Source of the DNA: Afifellaceae bacterium
GTDB lineage: Bacteria > Pseudomonadota > Alphaproteobacteria > Rhizobiales > Afifellaceae
Direction of reading: 5' to 3'
DNA: 64,000 nt
Assembly (NCBI GenBank): GCA_028281235.1
Contig: JANQKG010000007.1
Span: 62,001-126,000, forward strand
Shown piece by piece: positions 8,356-17,764 of this stretch (position 1 is the first letter of the stretch; each line of letters begins with the position of its first letter). The notes under the pieces were generated by a model. It searched no databases, was not told the origin of the DNA, and worked only from the letters and a program-made list of their open reading frames with translations. The translations under genes and the position numbers were made by a program.

Positions 8356-10638
8356 TCAATCATTGTCGCTCTCAGGCGGCACAAAGGGTGCAGCGTCCGC
8401 GAACCGGCGCAGCACGTTCTCCGTGATCCGCGAGACATTGTTGTCGAAGCTGTTGACCGGCAGCGATCCACACCAGGAGATCGAGCCAACGGAGAACACC
8501 GCTCCGCCCGCCGGCGTTTCGTAGAAAGCAAGGTCGGCGCGCACCTTGTCGTTCTGATCGCCGCCGAGATTCATCGGCACGACGCCGAACTCCTCGTTGA
8601 CCAGCATGACCGCCTGCGTGTGGTTTTCCGACGTCGCCAGCCGCAGAACGTTGGGCGGCGACCCGAGCGTTGTGGTGATGCAGTCAAGCTCCAGCCCCGC
8701 CGCACCGCCACCGATCAGGCCGAAATCGCCGATCAATTCGTCATCGACGCCCTCGAAGATGAAGGCCGCGCGCGGGTTCTCCGCGTCCGGCGCACGCCGG
8801 TAATACGAGCACAAGTCAAAGCCCTGCGCGACGAAGCCGACGCCGCACATGACGTTCGGCGCACGCCCGATCCGCCGGTACAGGCCGCCGAGCTCGCCGG
8901 TGAAGGAATGATAATATTCGCCCGGCTCCGCCGCCCAGGTGCGGATGCCGTCCTCCGCGCGCCGCACTTCGATGACGCCCGGTAGCTGCTTGTGAAAGGC
9001 GATGCGCCAATAAAACCCGTTGGCGCCGAGATACATGAGCCGCCCGCCCTGATCGATCCACGCCTTTAGCGCGTTCCACATGTCGGTGGAGTAATATTCC
9101 GGATGCGTACCGGTCAGCACGACGCGGTAATCGTCGAGCAGATCGACGCCGTCGGCGTGTAGGTCCTCATCGGTCACGATGTCGAAGTCGAAGCCCTTCG
9201 CCTCCAGCCAGGCCAGGAGATGCGTGTCGGCATTGTATTGCCAAAGCGCCGAGCCATGTCCGCCGAGCCAGGAATGGTATTGCGAGGTGAAGTTGAGCAC
9301 CGGGCGAAGCCGCGATGAGTAGCAGACGCCTGACCCGTCGGCGCGTGAATCGTAGAGCGAGCCGCTGACCTCCGGATGCTGATGCATGTAGATGTCGGTG
9401 TGCCCGAACTGCAGGAGCCGTCCGATCGTGCGCTCCGCCTCCGCCGCAGTGATGTGCTCGGCGTGATTGGCATAGGCAATGTAGGCCGCCGTCGGTGCCA
9501 GAAAGGCGATACGATCGCGCTTGCCCGGCGCGCCCTTGGGCCGTCGCGCCGGGCGCACGAAGAAGGGGATGTAATAGTCGCGCGTCTCGTCCGGCGTGTT
9601 CTCGCCATTGGCGACGCGCACGGCGTAGTTCCCGCTTCTGAGATCATCGGGAATGGTGAGCGCGAAGGCGACATCCCACGCGGCGTCGTACAGGTCGTCG
9701 TGATGGAAATGCACTGCGCCGTAATAGTCCGGGCGCTCCGTCCACCGGTGGAATTCACCGGTCCAGTTCCAGCCCTTCATGCCGCGGACCGGCATCTCAT
9801 GAAGCGTGCCATGATTGCCGAGATCGCCGATATCGGTCACGTCGATCGTGTCGATGCCGATCGAAAAATCCCAATAAGCGAGGATATCGGCGCGCAGGCA
9901 ATTGTTGATGGGCCGCAGCGACAGCGCCGCCTGCGTCGTCGCTGCATAGACGCCCCGAAGCACCGCCGGACTGTCGATCTTGCCGTCGAAATGATCCTCG
10001 ACCCGGCCACCGGCGGCGGGGCAGCCGGCAACGAGAACCGGCGCGGCGACGAAAGCCGGCCGCACCTTGAGCGCCACGCGCTCAGCGCCTTCATCATCGG
10101 TGAAGGCGTAGCGATGCACCGGGCTTTGCGACAGCACGATCTCGCCCGCATCGAGATCGACGGAACAATGCACGCGATACCATTGGCGCTCCAACATGCG
10201 CACATTGAGCGCAACGCTCTGGCTCTTGCCGCCGTCGGCCGTCACGAAATTGAGCTGGCCGCTATCGGTAACGAAGAGCTTGAAGCCGGATTGCGATGCA
10301 GCGTCCCATTTGCTGATGAGCACCTGGTTGTCGCGCTTCAGAAGCGTTGGCCAGACAATTGCAAAAAGCGAGAACGAGGTCGGCGTATCGAGCGCCGGCA
10401 CCGCCGCTCTCATGTAGGAGCCCGGATCGATGTCCTGCTTGGCGCCCGGATAAGTGCCTTCGATACTGCTCTTGACCGGCGCATGCTGCAGCCCCGGCCC
10501 GTCCGGGTTGGCGTCGCCGCAGATCACGCGCACCAGCGACGCGCTGTAATCCTCGCCATCCTCAGACGACACCATGAAGGAGATCGCTTCCCCCGGCGCG
10601 ACGCTATATTTGTCGGGATAGCCCAGTATCTTCAGCAT
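8356..10638 (-). CDS. N,N-dimethylformamidase-like amidohydrolase, large (beta) subunit
   Basis: A 760-residue protein, the length of the DMFase large subunit. Residues about 75-265 form a laminin-G/concanavalin-like beta-sandwich (DIDPGSYMRAA to ILAYWDF). The rest is the DMFase catalytic domain, with APTAAYIAYANH (Tyr386, Tyr389), CYSSRLRP (Tyr440), GTHPEYYS (Glu514) and a glutamine-amidotransferase-like fold. Paracoccus DMFase uses a mononuclear iron held by two Tyr and one Glu. The named residues are candidates for that site by local context, not by alignment. The start codon overlaps the stop of the small-subunit gene by one base (TGATG). The substrate is probably not DMF, given the sugar-catabolic neighbours. 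Confidence 0.8.
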   Translation of the reverse strand: MLKILGYPDKYSVAPGEAISFMVSSEDGEDYSASLVRVICGDANPDGPGLQHAPVKSSIEGTYPGAKQDIDPGSYMRAAVPALDTPTSFSLFAIVWPTLLKRDNQVLISKWDAASQSGFKLFVTDSGQLNFVTADGGKSQSVALNVRMLERQWYRVHCSVDLDAGEIVLSQSPVHRYAFTDDEGAERVALKVRPAFVAAPVLVAGCPAAGGRVEDHFDGKIDSPAVLRGVYAATTQAALSLRPINNCLRADILAYWDFSIGIDTIDVTDIGDLGNHGTLHEMPVRGMKGWNWTGEFHRWTERPDYYGAVHFHHDDLYDAAWDVAFALTIPDDLRSGNYAVRVANGENTPDETRDYYIPFFVRPARRPKGAPGKRDRIAFLAPTAAYIAYANHAEHITAAEAERTIGRLLQFGHTDIYMHQHPEVSGSLYDSRADGSGVCYSSRLRPVLNFTSQYHSWLGGHGSALWQYNADTHLLAWLEAKGFDFDIVTDEDLHADGVDLLDDYRVVLTGTHPEYYSTDMWNALKAWIDQGGRLMYLGANGFYWRIAFHKQLPGVIEVRRAEDGIRTWAAEPGEYYHSFTGELGGLYRRIGRAPNVMCGVGFVAQGFDLCSYYRRAPDAENPRAAFIFEGVDDELIGDFGLIGGGAAGLELDCITTTLGSPPNVLRLATSENHTQAVMLVNEEFGVVPMNLGGDQNDKVRADLAFYETPAGGAVFSVGSISWCGSLPVNSFDNNVSRITENVLRRFADAAPFVPPESDND

Positions 10639-10982
10639 CAGTCGCTCCCCCGCTCTTCGTCGCCGGTGCGGAACGGCATGTTGAGCCGCTCACCCGTATG
10701 CGCCTCCCAGCGCCGGCAGAACATCGCCCATTCCGCTTCCTCGCGGCTCGTGAAGACGCGATCCATCTCCGCCACGATCGGCTGCGTGCGGTCCAATGGC
10801 ATGCTGCCCAGCACCCATTCACGGAAGGGTTTGCGCACGATGAGGATGGGCTTGTGGCCGCCGGAATCGAAGCGCATGGCGTTCAGGACACGCATGAGGC
10901 CGGGGCTGTGATGACCGATCGGGTTCTTGCGGAACTCCTCGATGAACGGGCGGTCCTTCTCCGGATCTATGCGATAGGGCAT
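10638..10982 (-). CDS. N,N-dimethylformamidase-like small (alpha) subunit
   Basis: A 114-residue protein from the ATG at 10982. It carries the pattern seen in the DMFase small subunit: NPIGHHSP (residues 20-27), RVLNAMRF (31-38), a REW triplet (54-56) and the acidic helix EEAEWAMFCRRWE (81-93). The one-base overlap with the large-subunit gene strongly suggests an obligate complex. Small subunits of this family have no catalytic residues of their own and cap the large subunit. The assignment rests on motif spacing and on the adjacent large subunit; alone it would look hypothetical. Confidence 0.72.
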   Translation of the reverse strand: MPYRIDPEKDRPFIEEFRKNPIGHHSPGLMRVLNAMRFDSGGHKPILIVRKPFREWVLGSMPLDRTQPIVAEMDRVFTSREEAEWAMFCRRWEAHTGERLNMPFRTGDEERGSD

Positions 10983-11083
10983 GGTCAAGCCTCCTTCACG
11001 CGCATGTCGCTCCCCTCATGTCGCCCCGTTTCGCCAAAGCGAGGATGTCGAGGATTCCGGCAATAGCAAAGGCACGGCGTCGC

Positions 11084-12595
11084 TCATGAACTGCTCTCCG
11101 CCTGCATGTCCGCCAGCCGGCGATAGGTCTCGCGGAAGGCGTGATAGCGCGCATCATAGAGCGCAGCATTATCGGGGTTGGGTGCAATCACATCGCCGCG
11201 CGTGACGAAGGACGACGCGCCGTGCCAATCGTCCGTTGCACCGGTGGCGATTGCCGCCGTCCACGCTGCGCCGAGGCATGAGCCCGGATGTCCTTTCAGA
11301 AGCTGGATGGGCGCCTGCAGGGTGTCGGCGACGATCTGCACCCAGAACCGCGAATTCGAGCCGCCATCCGAGGCCATATAGCGCTCGGTAGGGTGGCCCA
11401 TGTCGTTAAGCACTTCGATGTGGTGGCGGAAGGCATGGCCAAAACCCTCCAACAGCGCCCGCCACATATGCGGCACGCCGTGATTGAGGCTGAGGCCGGA
11501 GATGATCCCGCGCGCATGCGGATCGTGAATAGGTGTCTTCTCGCCGAGGAAATACGGGATGACCTGAACGCCGTCCGCGCCGGGCGGCGTCGCCTCCGCC
11601 AGCCGGTCAAGATGCTGGTGGATGGTGAGCCCCGCCTCTTCCGCCGCCGCCTTCTCGCCATAGGCGATGCGCTCCACAAACCAATTGAGCGCCGAGCCGC
11701 CTGTCGCCATGCAGCCATTGGGCACGTAGAGGCCGGGGATCAGGTGATAGTCGAGATACATCCGCGGATCGGGCACGGCGCTTTTCGTGGCGATCAGAAC
11801 GTCTGCCGATCCGCCGAATTTCAAAAGCACATCGCCCGGCTCCGCCAAGCCTGCCGCCAGGCCCGACGCGATGAAATCGGCGGCACCGCCCGTCACCGGC
11901 GTGCCTTCCTTAAGCCCGGTCGCAGACGCGGCTTCCGCCGTCACCGCCCCGAGAAGCTCGTGTGACGCAATGACGGGCGGCAAAGCTGCCTTCGGCACAT
12001 GGGCAAGCGCAATCAGGCGATCGGAAACCGCATTCGCGGCAATATCGATGAAGCCGCCTTCCAACGCCCAGTTCCGCTCAACCGACCGCTCTCCCGTGAG
12101 GCGGTGGTTGATGTAATCGTAAGAGCCGAACAATGTCGCGGTCTTGGCGAAAACGTCCGGCTCGTTCTTCTCAATCCAGCGCAGCTTGCAGCCGACGAGC
12201 TGCTGATTGATTCCGTTGCCGGCGAGCTTGATGAAGTCGGCTTCGTCGATCTCCGCCGCCAGCTCCGCCACTTCCGCTGAGCAGCGCCCGTCGCTCTGTT
12301 GGATGGAGGGGCGCAGCACCTCTCCCGCCGCGTCCAGGAGGACCACCGCCGGCAGCATGCCGGTGATGCCGATGCCGGCGACATCGTCGGCGCTCACGCC
12401 GGCCTCGCCCAAAAGCTCAGGCACCAGCGCACAAAGATTGGCCCACCATTCCTGCGGCTCCTCCTCCGCCCATCCGGCATGGGGCGCAGAGAACGTCACG
12501 GGCTTGGATGCCGTGGCGAGAATGCGATCCGGCAGCGCGATTAATATGCCGATCGTGGAGGTCGTGCCGATATCGACGCCGAGGAAGCAAGCCAT
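11084..12595 (-). CDS. FGGY-family carbohydrate kinase (xylulokinase-like)
   Basis: A 503-residue FGGY kinase. The N-terminal loop CFLGVDIGTTSTIG (residues 3-16), the WAEEEPQEWW segment, the catalytic-domain GGAADFIASGLAAG and the C-terminal SDGGSNSRFWVQIVAD are all standard. The ATG at 12595 sits immediately before the conserved loop, and an upstream in-frame start at 12640 was rejected. The gene is second in the minus-strand run, 48 bases after the BtpA-like gene and 101 bases ahead of the DMFase-like pair. The sugar substrate cannot be inferred. Confidence 0.88.
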   Translation of the reverse strand: MACFLGVDIGTTSTIGILIALPDRILATASKPVTFSAPHAGWAEEEPQEWWANLCALVPELLGEAGVSADDVAGIGITGMLPAVVLLDAAGEVLRPSIQQSDGRCSAEVAELAAEIDEADFIKLAGNGINQQLVGCKLRWIEKNEPDVFAKTATLFGSYDYINHRLTGERSVERNWALEGGFIDIAANAVSDRLIALAHVPKAALPPVIASHELLGAVTAEAASATGLKEGTPVTGGAADFIASGLAAGLAEPGDVLLKFGGSADVLIATKSAVPDPRMYLDYHLIPGLYVPNGCMATGGSALNWFVERIAYGEKAAAEEAGLTIHQHLDRLAEATPPGADGVQVIPYFLGEKTPIHDPHARGIISGLSLNHGVPHMWRALLEGFGHAFRHHIEVLNDMGHPTERYMASDGGSNSRFWVQIVADTLQAPIQLLKGHPGSCLGAAWTAAIATGATDDWHGASSFVTRGDVIAPNPDNAALYDARYHAFRETYRRLADMQAESSS

Positions 12596-12643
12596 GGCGC
12601 TACAGAGGACTGTGCTTCCGCGACGCCATGCCGGCCGCATCGG

Positions 12644-13453
12644 TCACGACGCCGCCCGGATGGCGTTGACGACATCCATGAACCGCTTCACGCGATCGGC
12701 GTCGACCGGGTTCCAGGTGTCGCCATCGACCTTGAAATGCGTGCCGATGACGCAGCCATCGGCGACGGAAAGCACGTCGTGGATGTTGTCGATATTGGTG
12801 CCGGTATTGGCGAGCACCGGTACGTCCTGGATCGCCTCGCACACCTCCCTGAGGTCGGAGGCGTCGGCTGATTGGCCCGTGATCGGCCCGGAGACCAGAA
12901 TAGCGTCGGCGAGCGACGAGAACACCGCACTCCGCGCCCTCAGTTCGATCGGCCGCTGGTCAAGCGAATGGGCAAACTCTGCGTTGATGTTGAACAGCAT
13001 CTTCATATCGGGCCGCCCGAGATCCCGGCGCAGCCTGGCCGCCTTGGCGCAATCGGGGACCCACATCCCCATGTCCGATGCAAAGACGCCGGTGAAGATT
13101 TCCCGCACAAAGGACGCGCCGGTGGCGCAGCCGATCGCCACGCTGGCTTCCGGGTCCCACAAATAGTTCACGCCGAAGGGCACATTGAGCGCCGGCTTCG
13201 TCGCTGTGACGACAGCCGTCATCGCCGCAATGCTCTCCGACGTCGCCTTCAGCAGATACGGCCGGTCGTTCTCGTTGCCGAACATGATGGCGTCGACACC
13301 GCCCGCCTGCAGCGCCTCGATATCCGCCATCACGCCTTCGATAAGCTTCTCCACGCCGCCATCGGCATCATAGAGCGGCGAGCCGGGCAGCGCACCGATA
13401 TGCGCCATCGCGACGATGGTCTTGGCCCCCTTTGCAAGCAACTCGACAGACAT
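12644..13453 (-). CDS. BtpA/SgcQ-family TIM-barrel protein
   Basis: A 269-residue protein with the BtpA family pattern: IVAMAHIGALPGSPLY near the N terminus, GVDAIMFGNENDRPY in the middle and VLANTGTNIDNI plus VIGTHFKVDG near the C terminus. BtpA was first linked to photosystem I assembly in cyanobacteria, but heterotroph members such as SgcQ sit in sugar operons and probably act on phosphosugars. The ATG at 13453 is preferred over one at 13459 because the AGAGG lies six bases ahead of the former but touches the latter. It is the first gene of the operon-like run that ends at 4614. Confidence 0.82.
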   Translation of the reverse strand: MSVELLAKGAKTIVAMAHIGALPGSPLYDADGGVEKLIEGVMADIEALQAGGVDAIMFGNENDRPYLLKATSESIAAMTAVVTATKPALNVPFGVNYLWDPEASVAIGCATGASFVREIFTGVFASDMGMWVPDCAKAARLRRDLGRPDMKMLFNINAEFAHSLDQRPIELRARSAVFSSLADAILVSGPITGQSADASDLREVCEAIQDVPVLANTGTNIDNIHDVLSVADGCVIGTHFKVDGDTWNPVDADRVKRFMDVVNAIRAAS

Positions 13454-13646
13454 ATGCATCCTCTCGCCTGCCGGCGCGCCTTTAAGAAGCAGCCGGCCCG
13501 CCTACTGGCCGCGTCGCGCCAGGTGTCTCTATGGTGATCCGCAGGCAGGCATCTCGGCGCAAGCGCCATGCCCGCATGTCGTCCGCCACCCCTCCCTCGG
13601 CGCCAAGCACTCGGCGCGTTTTTTTGAGGTTTCCAATAGCAACCAA

Positions 13647-13693
13647 ACGCAAATAATCAAACACCAGCTTGTTGCATTTTCAACATTAATGTT
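13647..13693. promoter_or_regulatory. Divergent promoter/operator region with a perfect 12-bp palindrome
   Basis: This AT-rich stretch lies between the BtpA-like gene and the divergent SDR gene. It contains the perfect palindrome AACATTAATGTT at 13682-13693, about 40 bases ahead of the SDR start. It also contains ACGCAAATAA at 13647-13656, whose reverse complement TTATTTGCGT resembles TTATTTGTGT in front of the DeoR gene (20746-20755). A DeoR-family operator is a reasonable inference; no -10/-35 pair can be assigned with confidence. Confidence 0.45.
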
Positions 13694-13732
13694 TGTAATG
13701 TGTCGTGAACTTCGGACGAGAGGTAACCCCCC

Positions 13733-14500
13733 GTGTTCCGCGATCGCGTGGTTCTCGTAACGGGCGCCGCAGCCGGTATCGGCCAAGCCATAGCTGAGGC
13801 GCTTCACAAAGCGGGTGCGACCCTCGCCTTGGTCGACCGCGATGCGGAGGCCCTTGCCAAAACCGCTGCGGAATTTGATGAGCGCACAATCGCCATCGTC
13901 TGCGACGTTCGTGACCGTCGCTCGGTCGAAGACGCGTTCGATCAGGCAATCGACGCCTTCGGGCGCGTCGATTGCCTGATCGCCAATGCCGGCGTCTCCA
14001 GCATGAAGCACGCACTCGACCTGACCGACGAGGATTGGGACTTCAATTTCGACGTCAACGCCAAAGGCGTGTTCCTGACCAATCAGGTCGCGGTTCGCCA
14101 CTTCCTGCGTGAGGAGAACAAGGGTTGCGTAGTCAACACCGCCTCACTCGCCTCAAAGGTCGGCGCACCTTATCTCGCGCATTACTCCGCCAGCAAGTTC
14201 GCTGTCCTTGGATGGACACAGGCGCTGGCGAGAGAAGTTGCCCCGCACGGCATCCGCATCAACGCCGTATGCCCTGGATTCGTGCGCACCTCCATGCAGT
14301 CACGCGAGATCCTCTGGGAGGCGGAACTCAGTGGCAAGACACCCGACGCCGTCCGCCAATCCTGGATCGACCAGACGCCGCTCGGCCGCCTGGCGGAGCC
14401 GGACGACGTGGCCGATGTCGTTCTGTTCCTCGCGTCGGACGCGGCGCGTTTCATGACCGGGCAGGCCATCAACGTCACCGGAGGAGTCTACATGGCGTGA
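13733..14500 (+). CDS. Short-chain dehydrogenase/reductase
   Basis: A 255-residue classical SDR starting at a GTG. The cofactor motif VTGAAAGIGQA (about residues 9-19), the NAG motif LIANAG, the catalytic Ser of NTASLASK, the YSASK pair (Tyr and Lys) and the C-terminal NVTGGVYMA are all present. It should oxidise or reduce an alcohol group on the transported sugar with NAD(P). It opens the plus-strand transport operon, 100 bases ahead of the binding-protein gene, and is divergent from the catabolic run at 4614-13453. The pairing suggests shared regulation. Confidence 0.88.
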   Translation: MFRDRVVLVTGAAAGIGQAIAEALHKAGATLALVDRDAEALAKTAAEFDERTIAIVCDVRDRRSVEDAFDQAIDAFGRVDCLIANAGVSSMKHALDLTDEDWDFNFDVNAKGVFLTNQVAVRHFLREENKGCVVNTASLASKVGAPYLAHYSASKFAVLGWTQALAREVAPHGIRINAVCPGFVRTSMQSREILWEAELSGKTPDAVRQSWIDQTPLGRLAEPDDVADVVLFLASDAARFMTGQAINVTGGVYMA

Positions 14501-14600
14501 CAGTCCCGGAGGCATCCGGAAGTCTTGAGAGGAAGGTTTTGAGAGTCGGCGTCCAGAAGGGCGCTCAGTAGTAGCAAGCAGACCTGGGAGGTTTGATGAG

Positions 14601-15941
14601 ATGAAATCAACGCGTTTAACAACCGCACTCGTTGCGTCGGTGGCGCTGTCGGCCCTGATGTCGACCGCCATCGCCGAGGACATGATGGCGGCCAGCGGCG
14701 AGACAGTCTTCTTCCGCGGCTGGCAGTACAAGACCGACATCGTCCAGGACAACGTCGACCAATATAATTCCGGCCAGAAGGGCAAAGTCGACTACGCCAC
14801 GGTGACCGGCGACTACCCCGCTATCATGGAGCAGAACCTGATGGCCGGCGCTGAGCTCGACGTGCTCTACGCCAATCCCTCGCAGGCCGGTCGCTATTAT
14901 GACGGCGGCTGGATCATGCCCGCGGAAGAGCTGCCGAACATCGACGCCATCAAGGCCGACATGTATCCCAACATCCTTGAGGCGTGGAGCTACAAGGGCA
15001 AGCTTCTCGGGCTCTCCTACTTCGTCTCGACGCGCGGCGTCATGCACGTCAATCTGAAGAAGTATGAAGAGCACGGCATGAGCGATGCCGATTTCCCCAA
15101 GAACTGGGATGAGCTCTACGACCATCTCTATGTGCTGAAGGAGAAGGGTGTCGACCAGCCGTTCCTGCCGCACTGGATCAACGAATGGTACGGCATCTCC
15201 TGGGCATTCCTCTTTGAGGTGATGAACCGCGGCGGCGAAGTCGCCGATGCGGAAGCCCATACGCCGCTCCTCACGACCGACGAGGACGGTGCCGCTTACA
15301 AGACGCTCGCCGCATGGAAACGCATCTGGAACGACGGCCTCGTTCCGGAAGAGGTGCTGACCTACAACGAGAGCAGCTACATCGACGCCTATGCGTCGGG
15401 TCGTTACGTCTACAGCCCGCAGCAGCTTTATGATCTGGAGACCTTCAACCGCGAAGACCGCTCACAGATCGCCGGCTACGCGTCGCTCCTGCCCTATCAG
15501 GGCCAGAGCTGGGGCCTCCTGGATTCGGCCGTCTATCTGATGACCAGCCGCGAGCGCTCCGATGCGCACACCGACGACGTCAAGCGGTTCGCCAACTGGT
15601 ATGGGTATCAGAACCACGACGGCAACGTCTTCGTCGGTAATCGCTGGATGCAGGAATCGATGCTCTTCTCCGGCTACAAGTCGGTGATGGAGAGCGAGGC
15701 TGCGGCAGAGCGCATGCGCAACGCCCTGGCCCGCGAACAGGACATTGAGGCCGTTCTCGGCGTTTACGCCGCCACCCCCTATCCGAAGGGTGTGTGGAAC
15801 GTAATCTGGGCGGAGGAGTTCAACTCCTGGCTCAAGGAGACGCTGCAGAACTACCTGCTCGATGACGGCGACATCGTTGAGACGATTGAGGAGATCAACG
15901 AGAAGATCACCGACCTCAACGACAAATACGACCTCGGCTAA
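14601..15941 (+). CDS. Sugar ABC transporter substrate-binding protein (family 1)
   Basis: A 446-residue extracellular solute-binding protein. A signal peptide spans about residues 1-25 (basic start, then VALSALMSTAIA-E). The mature protein has the family 1 pattern (YNSGQKGKVDY, ANPSQAGRYYDGG, FPKNWDELYDHLYVLKEKG, YASGRYVYSP), as in carbohydrate importers of the MalE/UgpB type. GGGAGG lies about 12 bases ahead of the ATG. It delivers substrate to the two permeases and the ATPase encoded directly after it. Confidence 0.88.
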   Translation: MKSTRLTTALVASVALSALMSTAIAEDMMAASGETVFFRGWQYKTDIVQDNVDQYNSGQKGKVDYATVTGDYPAIMEQNLMAGAELDVLYANPSQAGRYYDGGWIMPAEELPNIDAIKADMYPNILEAWSYKGKLLGLSYFVSTRGVMHVNLKKYEEHGMSDADFPKNWDELYDHLYVLKEKGVDQPFLPHWINEWYGISWAFLFEVMNRGGEVADAEAHTPLLTTDEDGAAYKTLAAWKRIWNDGLVPEEVLTYNESSYIDAYASGRYVYSPQQLYDLETFNREDRSQIAGYASLLPYQGQSWGLLDSAVYLMTSRERSDAHTDDVKRFANWYGYQNHDGNVFVGNRWMQESMLFSGYKSVMESEAAAERMRNALAREQDIEAVLGVYAATPYPKGVWNVIWAEEFNSWLKETLQNYLLDDGDIVETIEEINEKITDLNDKYDLG

Positions 15942-15959
15942 GCCCGACAGGCGGCGCCG

Positions 15960-16901
15960 GTGCACAAAGCCGGCGCCGCTGACCTGACGCATCTCATGGC
16001 CTTCTCTCCTTCCGCGCGCACCAACGAGCTCTCCAATTTCAGCTTCGCGCTGATCTTGGCGCTGCCTGTTCTGGTGTTTCTGCTTTTGGTGGTCGCCTAC
16101 CCGCTCGGCTACGCGCTGTGGATGAGCACGCATGAGATCAGCTTCTTCGGAGGCTACAAGGCCGAATATGTCGGCCTGGAGCATTTCGCCGACATCTGGG
16201 ATAGCAAGAAATTCTGGAAGTCGGTTCGTGTGACCGCAAGCTTCACCGCGCAGTCAGTGATCCTGGCCATGGTCATGGGGCTTGTGCTGGCGCTGATACT
16301 GAACCGGCCCATGCGCTTCGCCGGCCTGGTTCGCACGCTGGTCATTCTGCCTTGGTGCGTGTCGCTCTACGGCACCGGCATCATGTTCTCGCAGCTCGCC
16401 AAGGGTCAGACCGGCCTGGGCACAGCAATCGCGGCGGCGCTCGGCGGCACGGATGCCGTCAACTTCGTCAACCGCGATTGGGTCATCCAGGTTCTGGCGA
16501 TCGGCAATGCCTGGAACATGACGCCGCTCGTCGCCTTCTTCCTTCTGGCCAATCTAAAGACCATCCCCACGCGGCTCTACGATTTGGCGGCGATCGACCG
16601 CATGTCGCCGCTTGAGACCTTCTTCAACGTCACGCTGCCGCCGCTGCGTTTCACGTTGTTCGTCTTCACCTGCATCACCACCGTTTTGTCGATGAAGCTC
16701 TTCGACTTCATCTTCGTGCTCTCCGGCGGCGGGCCGGGAACCACGTCGGCGGTGCTCACCTATCAGATATACAAGGAGAGCTTTAAGGACCTCGATCTGG
16801 GCTATGGCGCAGCCATGTCGTTCTATCTGCTCGCCATGATCCTCGGGTCGACGCTGCTGCTCTACTTCATCTGGGGACGCCGGGAGGCGAGCAACGAATG
16901 A
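15960..16901 (+). CDS. Sugar ABC transporter permease (MalF/UgpA type)
   Basis: A 313-residue inner-membrane protein with six predicted helices. The first is at about residues 29-48 (LILALPVLVFLLLVVAYPLG). The EAA-like loop, the ATPase contact, is in the LYDLAAIDRMSPLETFFNVT region. The start used is a GTG at 15960 with AGGCGG upstream; an ATG at 15996 would remove 12 residues without touching the first helix. The 3' end overlaps the next permease by four bases (ATGA). Confidence 0.86.
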   Translation: MHKAGAADLTHLMAFSPSARTNELSNFSFALILALPVLVFLLLVVAYPLGYALWMSTHEISFFGGYKAEYVGLEHFADIWDSKKFWKSVRVTASFTAQSVILAMVMGLVLALILNRPMRFAGLVRTLVILPWCVSLYGTGIMFSQLAKGQTGLGTAIAAALGGTDAVNFVNRDWVIQVLAIGNAWNMTPLVAFFLLANLKTIPTRLYDLAAIDRMSPLETFFNVTLPPLRFTLFVFTCITTVLSMKLFDFIFVLSGGGPGTTSAVLTYQIYKESFKDLDLGYGAAMSFYLLAMILGSTLLLYFIWGRREASNE

Positions 16902-17755
16902 CCCGCACGATTTGGTCGCGGATTGCGCTCGCCGTGATCCTGATCTGGACCCTCCTGCCCATCTATTGGTTCTTGAAGATCTCCCTGCTGACGCCGGACG
17001 AGATCGCGCGCTTCCCACCGCCGCTCTACCCGCTTGAGCCGCAGCCGGCGGCCTATTTCAACATTTTCGGCTTCGACTATGAGCTGTCGAACGGCATCAC
17101 GCGGCGCGCTTCCGGCCAGGCCAACCAGATCATTCGCGGATTGCAGAATTCGGTGATCGTCTCAATCATCGTGACAGTGTTGACGCTGGCCGTCGTGGCG
17201 CCGCTCGCTTATGTCTTCGCCCGCCTCGACTTCGCCCACAAGAACAAGCTGCTCTTCGCCATTCTCCTCGCCGTGGCGCTGCCGCCGGTCTCCACGCTGA
17301 TCCCGTTCTATTCGATGTATGTGCAGCTCGGCTTGAACGGCACAATTCTCGGCCTCGTCATCGTCACGCTGACGATCACCATCCCCTTCGTCACCTGGAT
17401 GCTGATCGGCTATTTCCGCAATCTGCCGCAAGTTGAACGGCTGGCCCGCATCGACGGCTTCTCGCGCATGGGAACCTTTGTCTACGTCATGCTGCCTATG
17501 AGCCGCAGCGGCCTGGCAGTCGCTGCCGTCATCGCGTTTCTGTTCGCGTGGAATGAATACACCTATGCGCTGATCCTGGTGAACGGCACCACGGCCAACA
17601 CGCTGCCGACCGCCATCAGCGGCTTCCTGTTTCAGCATCCCGAACCGCAGCACATGGCCGCGGCGCTGGCGCTGACGATCCTGCCGCCGGCGCTGGTCGC
17701 CTTCCTGCTACAGCGCCATATCGGCGAAATGAACCTCGTGGAACCGGTTCGCTAG
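16898..17755 (+). CDS. Sugar ABC transporter permease (MalG/UgpE type)
   Basis: A 285-residue inner-membrane protein whose ATG overlaps the previous stop. The first helix is at about residues 8-25, and the EAA loop is FRNLPQVERLARIDGFSRMG, with the conserved Gly. The C-terminal half carries the usual FAWNEYTYALIL helix of the MalG/UgpE subunits. It forms the heterodimeric channel with the preceding permease. Confidence 0.87.
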   Translation: MTRTIWSRIALAVILIWTLLPIYWFLKISLLTPDEIARFPPPLYPLEPQPAAYFNIFGFDYELSNGITRRASGQANQIIRGLQNSVIVSIIVTVLTLAVVAPLAYVFARLDFAHKNKLLFAILLAVALPPVSTLIPFYSMYVQLGLNGTILGLVIVTLTITIPFVTWMLIGYFRNLPQVERLARIDGFSRMGTFVYVMLPMSRSGLAVAAVIAFLFAWNEYTYALILVNGTTANTLPTAISGFLFQHPEPQHMAAALALTILPPALVAFLLQRHIGEMNLVEPVR

Positions 17756-17764
17756 GGACAATCG

